This document shows positions 55,474-63,960 of a stretch of DNA of 64,000 nt, piece by piece. This stretch comes from Halomonas urmiana (GTDB taxonomy: Bacteria > Pseudomonadota > Gammaproteobacteria > Pseudomonadales > Halomonadaceae). The position numbers were made by a program, and so were the translations under genes. Numbering within the stretch: position 1 is the first letter of the stretch; every line of letters starts with the position of its first letter. The notes beneath the pieces were generated by a model. It was given only the letters and a program-made list of their open reading frames with translations. It did no database searches and was not told the origin of the DNA. Where the stretch lies: positions 62,001-126,000 of the forward strand of contig NZ_VBUI01000008.1 in the NCBI RefSeq assembly GCF_005780185.1, in the 5' to 3' direction.

Positions 55474-56862
55474 TCAGGCGTGCGCGGGGGCCGGGGGCTC
55501 CTCCGGCTCCGCGCCCTCGTCGTAGTAGACGATATGCGGCTCGTCCGGCGGCGGCGGGCCTACCAGGGCTTCTGCCACCTCGACCTCGGCCACGGCCCCG
55601 GAGAGATCCTCCACGTGCTCGTGCTCCAGGGCGCCCTGCACCCACTCTTCGGTCACGGCCAGCTCGGCGCCGGCCGAGGACATCGGGGTGGTGGCGGAGA
55701 ACGGCGCCACGGGCAGCGGCGCCGGCCGCACGCTGCGCCGCCAGCCGAAGAAGAGCACCAGGAACAGGCCCAGGCCGCCGAAGGCCCAGAACAGGCCGGC
55801 ATCGCCGAGCAGGCTCATCACCGGCGAGACCAGCGGCGGACTCACCGCCGAGCCGATGGCGTTGATCAGCAGCAGGCCCTGGCTCATGCGCACCAGGGCG
55901 CCGGCCGGGGCGCGGTCGGCGGCGTGTCCCACCGCCACCGGATAGAGCGAGAAGATGCCGCCGCCGAGCAGGAACAGCAGCCCGGCCAGGACCGCCGTGT
56001 TCATCGGCAGCCAGATCACCGCCGCGGAGATCAGGGTGCAGAAGGCGCCAATCAGGATCAGCACCAGCTGGCGGTCGTGGCGGTCCGACCAGCGCCCGAC
56101 CGGGTACTGCAGCAACATGGCGCCGAGCACCATCACCGCCATCATCTGGCCGATCCGGTCGACCGACAGCCCGGTGCGCTGCAGGTAGAGCGGCAAGAGC
56201 GAGTAGGCGGCGGCCACCGCCAGCCCCGAGCCAAAGCTGCCCATCACCCCGGTGGGGGTAAGGGTGACCAGGCGCAGCGGCGAGAGCGGCTCGGCCTTCT
56301 CGATCAGCGGCGAAACCCGCGGGATCATCGCCATGGGCAGCACCGAGAGCGAGGCCAGCAGGCCGATCACCATGAACGACGCCGGCCCGCCCATCGCCTC
56401 GGTGACGCCCAGCAGCAGCTGGCCGAGCACGCCGGCGGCGTAGAGCGCGATCATGTAGAGCGCCAGCAGGCGTCCGCGCACCCCCGCATCGCCGGAGGCC
56501 AACAGCCAGCTCTCGATGACCAGATACACCCCCACAGTGGCCCAGCCGCCGATCAGGCGCAGCGCGAACCAGGCCCAGGGCTCGGCCACCAGGCCCTGCA
56601 ACAGCACGGTGACCGCCACCAGCGAGGCGAAGCTGCCGTAGGCGCGGATATGACCGATGCGCAGCAGCAGCCGGTCATTGAGCATGGCGCCCAGCGCCAG
56701 GCCGACGAAGTAGGCAGAGGAGACCCAGCCGATCACCTCCGGCGATTCGCCGGCGGCGTCCAGGCGCAGGGTGATCACGGTGGCCAGGAAACCGTTGCCG
56801 ATCCCCAGAATGAAGAGCCCCAGCAAGGGTGCCAGGGCCATGAGCAGCAACTGCCGGGGCAT
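55474..56862 (-). CDS. MFS transporter (YcaD-like) with an acidic C-terminal tail
   Basis: The 462-residue protein has twelve membrane segments, a YcaD-like start PRQLLLMALAPLLGLFILGIGNGFLATVITLRL and MFS motifs (GALMLNDRLLLRIGHIRAY; GRWSDRHDRQL). A long acidic tail of about 75 residues after the last helix (VTEEWVQGALEHEHVEDLSGAVAEVEVAEAL...) looks unusual for this family. The start MPRQLLL at 56862 is preferred over the longer frame. Substrate unknown. Confidence 0.92.
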   Translation of the reverse strand: MPRQLLLMALAPLLGLFILGIGNGFLATVITLRLDAAGESPEVIGWVSSAYFVGLALGAMLNDRLLLRIGHIRAYGSFASLVAVTVLLQGLVAEPWAWFALRLIGGWATVGVYLVIESWLLASGDAGVRGRLLALYMIALYAAGVLGQLLLGVTEAMGGPASFMVIGLLASLSVLPMAMIPRVSPLIEKAEPLSPLRLVTLTPTGVMGSFGSGLAVAAAYSLLPLYLQRTGLSVDRIGQMMAVMVLGAMLLQYPVGRWSDRHDRQLVLILIGAFCTLISAAVIWLPMNTAVLAGLLFLLGGGIFSLYPVAVGHAADRAPAGALVRMSQGLLLINAIGSAVSPPLVSPVMSLLGDAGLFWAFGGLGLFLVLFFGWRRSVRPAPLPVAPFSATTPMSSAGAELAVTEEWVQGALEHEHVEDLSGAVAEVEVAEALVGPPPPDEPHIVYYDEGAEPEEPPAPAHA

Positions 56863-56993
56863 GGGCAAGAGTCTCGAGCAAACGGCGTGGGAGAGGCGCG
56901 GCCGGGCAGCCAGCACTTGAAATATCGAATATACGCTCGGCACCGGGCGCCGCCAATCCCTTTATCGAGGCCGAATCGGGGCTTTTTCCTTAT

Positions 56994-57010
56994 GATAACG
57001 ACACGTTATC
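56994..57010. promoter_or_regulatory. 17-bp inverted repeat upstream of the MFS gene
   Basis: GATAACG and CGTTATC flank ACA in an AT-rich stretch 130 bases upstream of the MFS start. It could be an operator. No cognate regulator gene lies adjacent. Confidence 0.35.
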
Positions 57011-57023
57011 GAAAGTTGCTCGA

Positions 57024-57662
57024 TCACCCGCGCTGCAGCAATACCACATCGTCGGCGGGAAACTGCACCCGCAGATCGTGGCGCCGGGCGAACCAGGCGA
57101 AGGTCGCCTCGCTGAAGAAACAGACGTGAGTGGGGTCGAGGATGTAGTGCCAGCCGGCGAAGGCCTCGGGGCTCGTGACGCGCTTGGTCATCAGCCCCAG
57201 CCAGCCGCCGGGTTCGAGCCGATCGACCAGCCGGGCGAGCTGCTCGCCGGGGGCGAAGAGATGCTCCACTACCTCGGTGGCCGTGATGAACGCATAGCGG
57301 CGCTCGAGGACCGAGGCATCCGGCGCGTAGAAGGGGTCATAGATAGCCGTCGGGTGGCCGGCCTCCTCGAACATCACCGAGAGGGTCGGCCCCGGCCCTG
57401 CGCCGAAGTCGAGCCCGCGCACGCCCGGGGCGAGCCTCGCGCTCAGCGGGTCGAAGAGCCGCGACAGGAAGCGACGATAGCCGGGGTCGTCGGGGGAGTT
57501 CTCGTGCTGGTCGTAGACCGCTCGCTCCGCCGCGGGCCCGAGGCGCTGCGCCGGCGGCACGAAGACCAGCGCGCAGCGCCCGCAGCGCTGATAGTCGCGC
57601 CGTACATCGCGGTGAAAGGGGGCGGTACCAAGCGACGCACATAGCGGACAGATCAGCATCAT
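57024..57662 (-). CDS. SAM-dependent methyltransferase with N-terminal zinc ribbon
   Basis: The 212-residue protein has CPLC and CGRC pairs (residues 4-7 and about 28-31), then GLDFGAGPGPTLSVMFEEAG (SAM site), ATEVVEHL and LTKRVTSPEAFAGWHYILDPTHVCFFS. This pattern fits class I methyltransferases acting on cell-wall or small substrates; the exact role is unknown. AAGAGA precedes the ATG pair at 57662/57659. It is divergent from the VOC gene. Confidence 0.88.
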   Translation of the reverse strand: MMLICPLCASLGTAPFHRDVRRDYQRCGRCALVFVPPAQRLGPAAERAVYDQHENSPDDPGYRRFLSRLFDPLSARLAPGVRGLDFGAGPGPTLSVMFEEAGHPTAIYDPFYAPDASVLERRYAFITATEVVEHLFAPGEQLARLVDRLEPGGWLGLMTKRVTSPEAFAGWHYILDPTHVCFFSEATFAWFARRHDLRVQFPADDVVLLQRG

Positions 57663-57701
57663 CGTATTCTCTTGCCAGGCCATCTTTCCAAGGAGATATG
57701 C

Positions 57702-58103
57702 ATGCTGTCAGGTCTGGACCATCTGGTCATCACCGTGACCGACATTTCCCGCGCCGTAGACTTCTACTCCCGCGTCCTCGGGCTCGAGGTCCGCTACCGC
57801 GACCGTGAACGCGTCGACCTGATGCTGGGCGACATGGCCCTGCGCCTGCACTGGACCGCCACCGACATCGCCCCCCGAGCCGCCACGCCCACCCCCGGCA
57901 GCGTGGATCTCTGCGTGCGCAGCCTGCTGCCGCTGGACGAGGTCCAGCGCCACCTGGAGGCGCTGGACGTGGAGGTGGAGCTCGGCCCGGTGCCGCGACA
58001 GGGCGCCACGGGCGAGCTCAGTTCGCTCTACCTGCGCGACCCCGACGGCAACCTCATCGAGATCAGCCGCCCCGTGAAGCCCCTGCCTGTCGAAGGGCAC
58101 TGA
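57702..58103 (+). CDS. VOC family protein
   Basis: The 133-residue protein has LDHLVITVTDISRAVDFYSRVLGLEV (first beta-alpha-beta module) and SLYLRDPDGNLIEISRP (second, with Glu metal ligand). It resembles glyoxalase/bleomycin-resistance-fold proteins close to VOC family virulence proteins. AAGGAG precedes the ATG at 57702. Unlike the VOC gene at 37716 it has normal GC for the region. Confidence 0.9.
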   Translation: MLSGLDHLVITVTDISRAVDFYSRVLGLEVRYRDRERVDLMLGDMALRLHWTATDIAPRAATPTPGSVDLCVRSLLPLDEVQRHLEALDVEVELGPVPRQGATGELSSLYLRDPDGNLIEISRPVKPLPVEGH

Positions 58104-58190
58104 CGACCCCGCGCGGACGCTCGGCCTGGTGTCATTGTTCACCTCGGTCGGTATCATTGGCGCCAGTCAAGCCACCATCAGGGACGAGCC

Positions 58191-58574
58191 ATGAACGACA
58201 ACCCGCATCGAGATGACGGCCGGGCCGTCGCCGAACAGGGGGGCGCCCCCGACACGACCCTTCCCATCGTGGTGTACGTGCTGCACCTGGCGGGCATGGT
58301 CACCGGCGGGTTGACCTCGCTGGTGGCCGTGGTGATCGCCTACGTCTACCGTGGCAACGGGCCTGCATGGCTCGACGAGCACTACCGCTATCAGGTCCGC
58401 ACCTTCTGGCTGGCCCTGCTCTACTTCGGCGTGTCCGGCCTGCTCACCCTGGTGCTGATCGGCTTTCTGACCTGGCTGGCTGCCGTGGTGTGGCTGGTGA
58501 TCCGCTGCGTGAAGGGACTCAAGGCGCTCAACGAGCGGCGTGCGCCGGACAACGTCGACACCTGGTGGGTGTGA
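58191..58574 (+). CDS. DUF4870-like inner-membrane protein
   Basis: This 127-residue protein has three membrane segments (about 24-52, 70-95 and 97-110) and the motif WLDEHYRYQVRTFWLALLYF typical of DUF4870-type proteins. Function unknown. The lipid A-type acyltransferase gene starts 3 bases after its stop, so the two are coupled. Confidence 0.85.
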   Translation: MNDNPHRDDGRAVAEQGGAPDTTLPIVVYVLHLAGMVTGGLTSLVAVVIAYVYRGNGPAWLDEHYRYQVRTFWLALLYFGVSGLLTLVLIGFLTWLAAVVWLVIRCVKGLKALNERRAPDNVDTWWV

Positions 58575-58577
58575 GCC

Positions 58578-59507
58578 ATGCGCGACGGTGACTCCCGCCT
58601 GCCGGCCTGCCAGGCGCGCGCCATCGCCGCCCTGTGGCGCGGCCTCGCGAATCGTCGCCTGACGACCCTGTGGCGGCTGGCCCGGGTGATCGGCCCGCTG
58701 GTCGCGCGCTTCAGCCGCCGCGAGCGCATGGTCACCCGCATCAACCTGGCCGAGGCCTATCCCGCGCGCAGCGACGCCGAACGAGGGCGGCTGGCTCGAC
58801 AGAGCCTGACCCACTCCACCGCCACCATGCTGGAGCTCGGCTTCGCCTGGATGGGCGACCCCGAGCGGGTCGAGGCGTCGATCGTCGAGGTCCACGGCCG
58901 CGAGCTGCTCGACGGGGCCCGGGCCGAGGGGCGTGGCGTCATCGTGCTGGCGCCCCACTTCGGCAACTGGGAGGTGCTGAACTTCTGGCTCTCCGGCCAC
59001 TTCCCGTTCACCGCCATGTACGAGCCCCCCAAGCTCGCCGCGCTGGACCCGATCATCCGCCAGGGCCGCGAGCGCCGCGGCGCCAGCCTGGTACCGACCA
59101 ATCCCCGTGGCGTGGCCGCCCTGCTCAAGGCGCTCAAGCGCTCGGAGGCGGTGGGCATCCTGCCCGACCAGGTGCCCAGCTGGGGCAGCGGCGTCTTCGC
59201 CCCCTTCTTCGGCCGGCCCGCCTACACCGCCACCCTGCTGCCCAAGCTGGTGGCCCGCACCGAGGCGCGAGTCGTCACCGGCGTCGCCCTGCGCCTGCCC
59301 GGCCGCGGCTACGCCCTGCATTTCCTGGCCGCCGACGAGCGGGTCTACGCCCCCGACGAAACCACCTCGGCGAGGGGGGTCAACGCCTGTGTGGAGTCGA
59401 CCATCGCCCTGGATCCGGCCCAGTACCAGTGGGAGTACAAGCGCTATCGCAAGACCCCCGAGGAGGCCGAGGGCAAGCCCGGCTGGAAGCGCTTCCGGCT
59501 CTACTGA
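58578..59507 (+). CDS. Lipid A biosynthesis-type acyltransferase (LpxL/HtrB family)
   Basis: The 309-residue membrane-associated acyltransferase has the HxxxxE motif in LAPHFGNWEVLNFW (about residues 125-138), MYEPPKLAALDPIIRQGRERRG, and GILPDQVPSWGSGVFAPFFGRPAYT. It transfers an acyl chain to lipid A precursors or lysophospholipids. It has no clear N-terminal membrane helix. It is followed by a 1126-residue AsmA-like protein gene 61 bases downstream, which suggests a shared envelope-lipid role. Confidence 0.92.
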   Translation: MRDGDSRLPACQARAIAALWRGLANRRLTTLWRLARVIGPLVARFSRRERMVTRINLAEAYPARSDAERGRLARQSLTHSTATMLELGFAWMGDPERVEASIVEVHGRELLDGARAEGRGVIVLAPHFGNWEVLNFWLSGHFPFTAMYEPPKLAALDPIIRQGRERRGASLVPTNPRGVAALLKALKRSEAVGILPDQVPSWGSGVFAPFFGRPAYTATLLPKLVARTEARVVTGVALRLPGRGYALHFLAADERVYAPDETTSARGVNACVESTIALDPAQYQWEYKRYRKTPEEAEGKPGWKRFRLY

Positions 59508-59568
59508 GTGCGGCCGTTGCCGTCCGACTTGAAGGTGGCTCCATGCACCCGACACGCCAGCGCCTTCC

Positions 59569-62500
59569 ATGATTCGCTCCACGCCGCTCAGGATGCTGGC
59601 CCGGCTCGCCCTCCTCCTGGCGGCCCTCCATGCGCTCTACCTCGTCATCGCCAACCCGCTGCTCAACAGCGACTGGGGACGCCGCCAGCTCGACCGCGCA
59701 CCGCACTTCACGCTGGAGTGGGAGCGGGCCTGGACGGCCTTTCCCGGCCACCTGCGGGTGTCCGCATTCCGCCTTGCCGGCACCGCCGCCGGGCACCACG
59801 TTGCGCTGCAGGCAGAGAGCGCCACGCTGGGCGTCGCCCTGGCCCCGCTGCTCGGCCGTGAGGTCCGGCTGCGCCGCCTCGATGCCGAGGGGATCCGCCA
59901 CGTCCGCCTGGAGGCATACCGCCTGCAGGGTAGCGGCCGCTTGCACCTGGAGGGCCTCCATTGGGGCGCCGGTACGCTGGCCGCGAAGGCGGTAAAGCTG
60001 ACGCTGGACGACGGCACCGTGCTGAGAGACGACACGCGACTGGTGGAGGGCGTCACCCTGGAGGCCGACCTGGCCCTCGCCCCGCTGGTGCTGACCGAGG
60101 CCACCGGCAGCGAGGCGGGACGCGTCGTCTCGGGCAGCGTCGCCCTGGCCGGGCGCAGCGAGGCCTACACCGTCTTCAACCCCTACCTCGCCTCGCTCGG
60201 CTGGCTGGAGGTCGGTGGCCGCGGCGACCTGCGGGGCGAGGTCGTGATCGAGGGGGGCAAGGTACAACCAGGCAGCCACCTGCGCCTCGACTCGCCGCAG
60301 CTGAGCGTGCGTCTTGATGAGAGCCACTGGCTCGAGGAGGGAACGCACTACCGAATCGATGGTGCCGGTTCGGTGGAGGCCGAGATGGCCGAACGCGCCC
60401 GCCTCGCCGTCGAGCTCGACGGCATCGAGATGGCCGATGTCGCCGCTCCCCCCGCGTCTGCGCCGCTGCTCCGCGGCGAGGGCTTCCGGCTCGACCTCAC
60501 CGCGCCCGCCCTGCGCATTCCGGCACCCTCCGACCCGCGTCACGAGGCGCGTGATGTCCGGGCCCGCCTGCACTGGCGGAACACCGAGGTGGGCGATATC
60601 GCCGCCCTCGACCGCTATCTCCCTGCCGGGGTGCCGATGACCCTGGAGGGCGGTGTGGCAAGGCTGCAGGGCGAGCTGGCCTACGACGGCGGGCGCCTGA
60701 GCGGGGGCTTCGACCTGTCCGGCGACCCCCTGGCCCTGCGCCTCGGCGAGCAGCCCCTGAGGGGACGACTCGACCTGCACCTGCCGATTGCCGAGCTCGA
60801 CGTCGAACGCGGCCTGGTGGACATCTCCGGCGCGCGACTCGACCTCGATGCCGCCGCCCCGGGCGAGGCGCAGCCGCTCACCGCCGAACTGCAACTGCCT
60901 ACGGCCCACTTCCAGTCGCCGCTGGCCTGGCGAACGCCGGATGACGCCCCCCCGCCCGACGGCGCCACCCCCTGGTCGGCGGACCTGGAACTGCATGGCC
61001 GGGTGGGCCATCTCGGCATGCTCGCCCCCTTCCTCGCCGAGCGATTCGACGGCGTCGGACTGGTGGCCCTGGAAGGCGGCGGCCGGCTCGACGGGACCCT
61101 GCACCTGCGGGACGGGCAGCCACGGGAGGGCAGCCAGCTGGAGGTGCGCTCCGAGGCGCTCGGGGCGCGCTTCCTCGGCGTGCATGCCCGCGGCCAGGGC
61201 CGGGCGCACCTCGCCCTGCGCCCCGACGACCCCGGTCCGCAGGCCGACCTCGCGCTCGTTTTCAATGAGGTGGCCCTCACCCGCCTCGCGGATGGCCGTC
61301 GACTCTTCCAGGCCGAACAGCTCTCCTTCACCGGCACGGCGAGTGCAGGACCCAAGCTCCCGCGCTCCCGCTCACTGGCGGTAGAGTGGCACGGCGCGCG
61401 TATTCCCGATGTGGCGGTGCTCAACGCCTACCTGCCGGAGGCGGCGCCGCTGCGACTGGAGGCCGGATGGGCCGACAGCCGGGGGCGCATCATGCTGGAA
61501 GACGACCGCGGCCGAGGGCGCATCACCCTGGCAGGCGACGACATCAGGGGCCGCCTGCTGGAGGAGGACTTTCAGGGCGAGCTGGACGTGACCCTGGAGC
61601 TGCGCGAGATCGTTCCCGACCGCCAGCGAGTCGACCTGTCCGGCAGCCGGCTGGAACTGACCGCCTCGTCGAGTCGCGGGGAGGCACTTCACACCCTGCT
61701 GGTGCTGCCCAGGGCGCGCCTCGAGGGCGTCTTCGACTGGCCCGGCCGGGAGTCGCCACGCCGCCCACTGGCCGGCACCCTTCGACTGGATGGCCAGCTC
61801 GACCGGCTCGGCTTCCTCAATGCCTTCCTGCCGGACGAGCATGGCCTGGCCGTCCAGGGCGGCGGGCGCCTGCATCTCGATCTCGGCCTGGCGGACGACG
61901 AGGTGATGCCCGCAAGCCAGCTTCGCGTGCACTCCGACAGGCTCGCCGTGCGCTTCCTGCACTACGAGGCCTTCGGCGACGGCTCGCTGGTGCTGGAGAC
62001 CACCGACCCCGGCGCCCAGCTGCACCTCTCCCTGCCCCGCTTCGGCCTGCGCCGCCAGGAGGGCAGCGACGCGCTGATCGACGGCCGCCGGCTGGAGATC
62101 CGCAGCCGGGCGCGGCAGCTGGACCCCAGCGAGGGCCTGGAGGCACTCAGCACGCGCATCGACATGCCCGATGTGGCGATACCGGACCTCGCCGCCTTCA
62201 ACGACTACCTGCCGAAGGATGCGGGCATTGCCTTCCTCTCGGGCCAGGCGACGATGGCCACCCACCTGCGACTGGAGGGCCTGGGGGCCGAGGGCAGCCT
62301 GCAGCTTCACGCCTCCGACGCCCGCCTCGCCTTCGACGAGCAGATCCTGGAGGGCAACCTGGCGCTGGAGGCGCGCCTTGCCGATGGCGACCTGGACACC
62401 CTGCGCTTCGACGTCGCAGGCTCCACGCTGAGCATGCGCGACGTGCACCTGGAGAACGCCAGCGGCGGCCTTTCCCGGGGCTGGTGGGCGCGCCTCGAGG

Positions 62501-62949
62501 TCCCCGAGGGAGAGATGCACTGGACGGCACCGCTAGCGCTCGACGCCCGGCTCGACCTCGCCATGCGCGACAGCGGCCTGCTGGTCAACCTGTTCCTCGA
62601 CGCGGCCCGGGAACGACACTGGCTGCGCGACAGGCTGACGCTCGGCGAGGTGCGCGGCCAGGCGCGAGTGATGCTCGACGATGACACCCTTCGCCTGGAG
62701 GACCTCACCGTGCGGGGCGGCGGTCGCCTGGAGCTGCTGGCCAACATCGCCCTGCGCGACTCCCAGCTGGCGGGCCGCGCCCTCGCCCGCTACGGGCCCT
62801 TTCGACTGGGCATCGAGCTGGATGGCGAGCGCCGGCGATGGCAGCTGCGCAACGTCCGCGACTGGTATGCCAGCGGCCGGCCCGCCAGCGAGCTGACGCT
62901 TCCCGAGCGGAGAGAGTGGGTCGAACTGCTGGACGCTACTCCGGAATGA
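59569..62949 (+). CDS. Large AsmA-like envelope protein with seven spaced repeats
   Basis: This 1126-residue protein has one N-terminal membrane helix (about 8-30) and otherwise alternates beta strands. A motif of the form [LF]Nx[YF]LP recurs at about residues 203, 348, 485, 618, 750, 877 and 1005, spaced 127-145 apart. The motif is followed each time by LxLxGGxxxLxxxL and a G-x-L-x-L-x-S pattern. Units alternate in two types: VDxSGxRLxLxA after 348, 618 and 877; GSxLxVxSxxLxxRF after 203, 485 and 750. The repeating beta-groove resembles AsmA/TamB/YdbH-type lipid-transfer bridges. It is co-directional with the acyltransferase gene. Confidence 0.8.
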   Translation: MIRSTPLRMLARLALLLAALHALYLVIANPLLNSDWGRRQLDRAPHFTLEWERAWTAFPGHLRVSAFRLAGTAAGHHVALQAESATLGVALAPLLGREVRLRRLDAEGIRHVRLEAYRLQGSGRLHLEGLHWGAGTLAAKAVKLTLDDGTVLRDDTRLVEGVTLEADLALAPLVLTEATGSEAGRVVSGSVALAGRSEAYTVFNPYLASLGWLEVGGRGDLRGEVVIEGGKVQPGSHLRLDSPQLSVRLDESHWLEEGTHYRIDGAGSVEAEMAERARLAVELDGIEMADVAAPPASAPLLRGEGFRLDLTAPALRIPAPSDPRHEARDVRARLHWRNTEVGDIAALDRYLPAGVPMTLEGGVARLQGELAYDGGRLSGGFDLSGDPLALRLGEQPLRGRLDLHLPIAELDVERGLVDISGARLDLDAAAPGEAQPLTAELQLPTAHFQSPLAWRTPDDAPPPDGATPWSADLELHGRVGHLGMLAPFLAERFDGVGLVALEGGGRLDGTLHLRDGQPREGSQLEVRSEALGARFLGVHARGQGRAHLALRPDDPGPQADLALVFNEVALTRLADGRRLFQAEQLSFTGTASAGPKLPRSRSLAVEWHGARIPDVAVLNAYLPEAAPLRLEAGWADSRGRIMLEDDRGRGRITLAGDDIRGRLLEEDFQGELDVTLELREIVPDRQRVDLSGSRLELTASSSRGEALHTLLVLPRARLEGVFDWPGRESPRRPLAGTLRLDGQLDRLGFLNAFLPDEHGLAVQGGGRLHLDLGLADDEVMPASQLRVHSDRLAVRFLHYEAFGDGSLVLETTDPGAQLHLSLPRFGLRRQEGSDALIDGRRLEIRSRARQLDPSEGLEALSTRIDMPDVAIPDLAAFNDYLPKDAGIAFLSGQATMATHLRLEGLGAEGSLQLHASDARLAFDEQILEGNLALEARLADGDLDTLRFDVAGSTLSMRDVHLENASGGLSRGWWARLEVPEGEMHWTAPLALDARLDLAMRDSGLLVNLFLDAARERHWLRDRLTLGEVRGQARVMLDDDTLRLEDLTVRGGGRLELLANIALRDSQLAGRALARYGPFRLGIELDGERRRWQLRNVRDWYASGRPASELTLPERREWVELLDATPE

Positions 62950-63015
62950 GGCACCGCTCCCTGGTGGGCGAGAGGGCTGTGCCTGCCGACGAGAGACCTG
63001 ATAGACTCAGGAATT

Positions 63016-63124
63016 CGCTTGACGGGGTGCCGGTAGAGCCGGCTGAGATGGCGCGGGGTGTCGAGACACCGAGCGCTGGTCCCGTGGAACCTGATCCGGC
63101 TAGTACCGGCGTAGGAATCAAGCG
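63016..63124 (+). ncRNA. TPP riboswitch upstream of tenA
   Basis: CGCTTGA and TCAAGCG close P1. Inside lie the conserved GGGGTGCC...GGCTGAGA pyrimidine-sensor half and the ACCTGATC...GTAGGAA pyrophosphate-sensor half of the THI element. A short hairpin GTGCC/GGCAC follows at about 63128 and could be the expression platform. It should repress tenA when TPP is abundant. Confidence 0.95.
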
Positions 63125-63203
63125 GTGACCAGTGCCCTCTCGGCACCTTCCCTGGCCACCCTCTCCCGCCCCGCTTCCGGATCTCCCCCTGATCGGAGGC
63201 ATG

Positions 63204-63872
63204 ATGGGCTACCGTTTCGACGACCTTACCGCGGCCTGCCAGGACGACTGGCGCGGCTATATCGAGCATGCGTTCGTGCGCCGGCTCGGCGACGCCACCC
63301 TCGAGGAGGGCGCCTTTCGCCACTACCTCCAGCAGGACTACCTGTTCCTGATCCATTTCGCTCGGGCCTACGCCCTGGCCGCCTACAAGAGCCGCGACCT
63401 TAGCGAGCTGCGCCACGCCTTCGAGGGCCTGAAGACCATCCTCGATGTGGAGCTGGGGCTGCACGTGGACTACTGCCGTGGCTGGGGCATCTCGGAGCAG
63501 GACCTGGCGCGCCTGCCCGAGGCCCGCGCGACGCTGGCCTACACGCGCTACGTGCTGGACACCGGCCACCGCGGCGACCTGCTGGATCTCCACGTGGCGC
63601 TCGCCCCCTGCCTGATCGGCTACGGCGAGATCGCCCAGTGGCTCAACGGCCGTGACACCACGGTACGCGGCGCCGCCAATCCCTATGACGCCTGGATCGC
63701 CATGTACGAGAGCACGGCGTTCCAACAGGCCATGGCGGATGAACGCGCCTGGCTGGACGCGCGCCTGGCGGAGGTGACGCCGGCGCGCTTCGCCGAGCTC
63801 ACCGCGGTGTTCCGCGACGCCACCCGGCTCGAGATCGACTTCTGGCAGATGGGTCTGGACCAGCGCCTCTGA
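63204..63872 (+). CDS. tenA: TenA family aminopyrimidine aminohydrolase (thiaminase II)
   Basis: TenA salvages degraded thiamine by hydrolysing aminopyrimidine precursors to HMP. This 222-residue product has FRHYLQQDYLFLIHFARAYALAAYKS near residue 35, the catalytic Cys in LAPCLIGYGEIAQW (about 135-146), NPYDAWIAMY near 165, and FWQMGL near the C-terminus. GGAGG leads to ATG 63204 (4-base spacing) rather than the ATG at 63201. A TPP riboswitch precedes the gene. Confidence 0.95.
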   Translation: MGYRFDDLTAACQDDWRGYIEHAFVRRLGDATLEEGAFRHYLQQDYLFLIHFARAYALAAYKSRDLSELRHAFEGLKTILDVELGLHVDYCRGWGISEQDLARLPEARATLAYTRYVLDTGHRGDLLDLHVALAPCLIGYGEIAQWLNGRDTTVRGAANPYDAWIAMYESTAFQQAMADERAWLDARLAEVTPARFAELTAVFRDATRLEIDFWQMGLDQRL

Positions 63873-63960
63873 GCTGGTCCCACCTGTCGTCCCGGGCTGG
63901 CCCTGGTCAGGCCGCCCATCCACGGGATAGAAGGGGAATCGCGAGATTGCCCGACCACCA

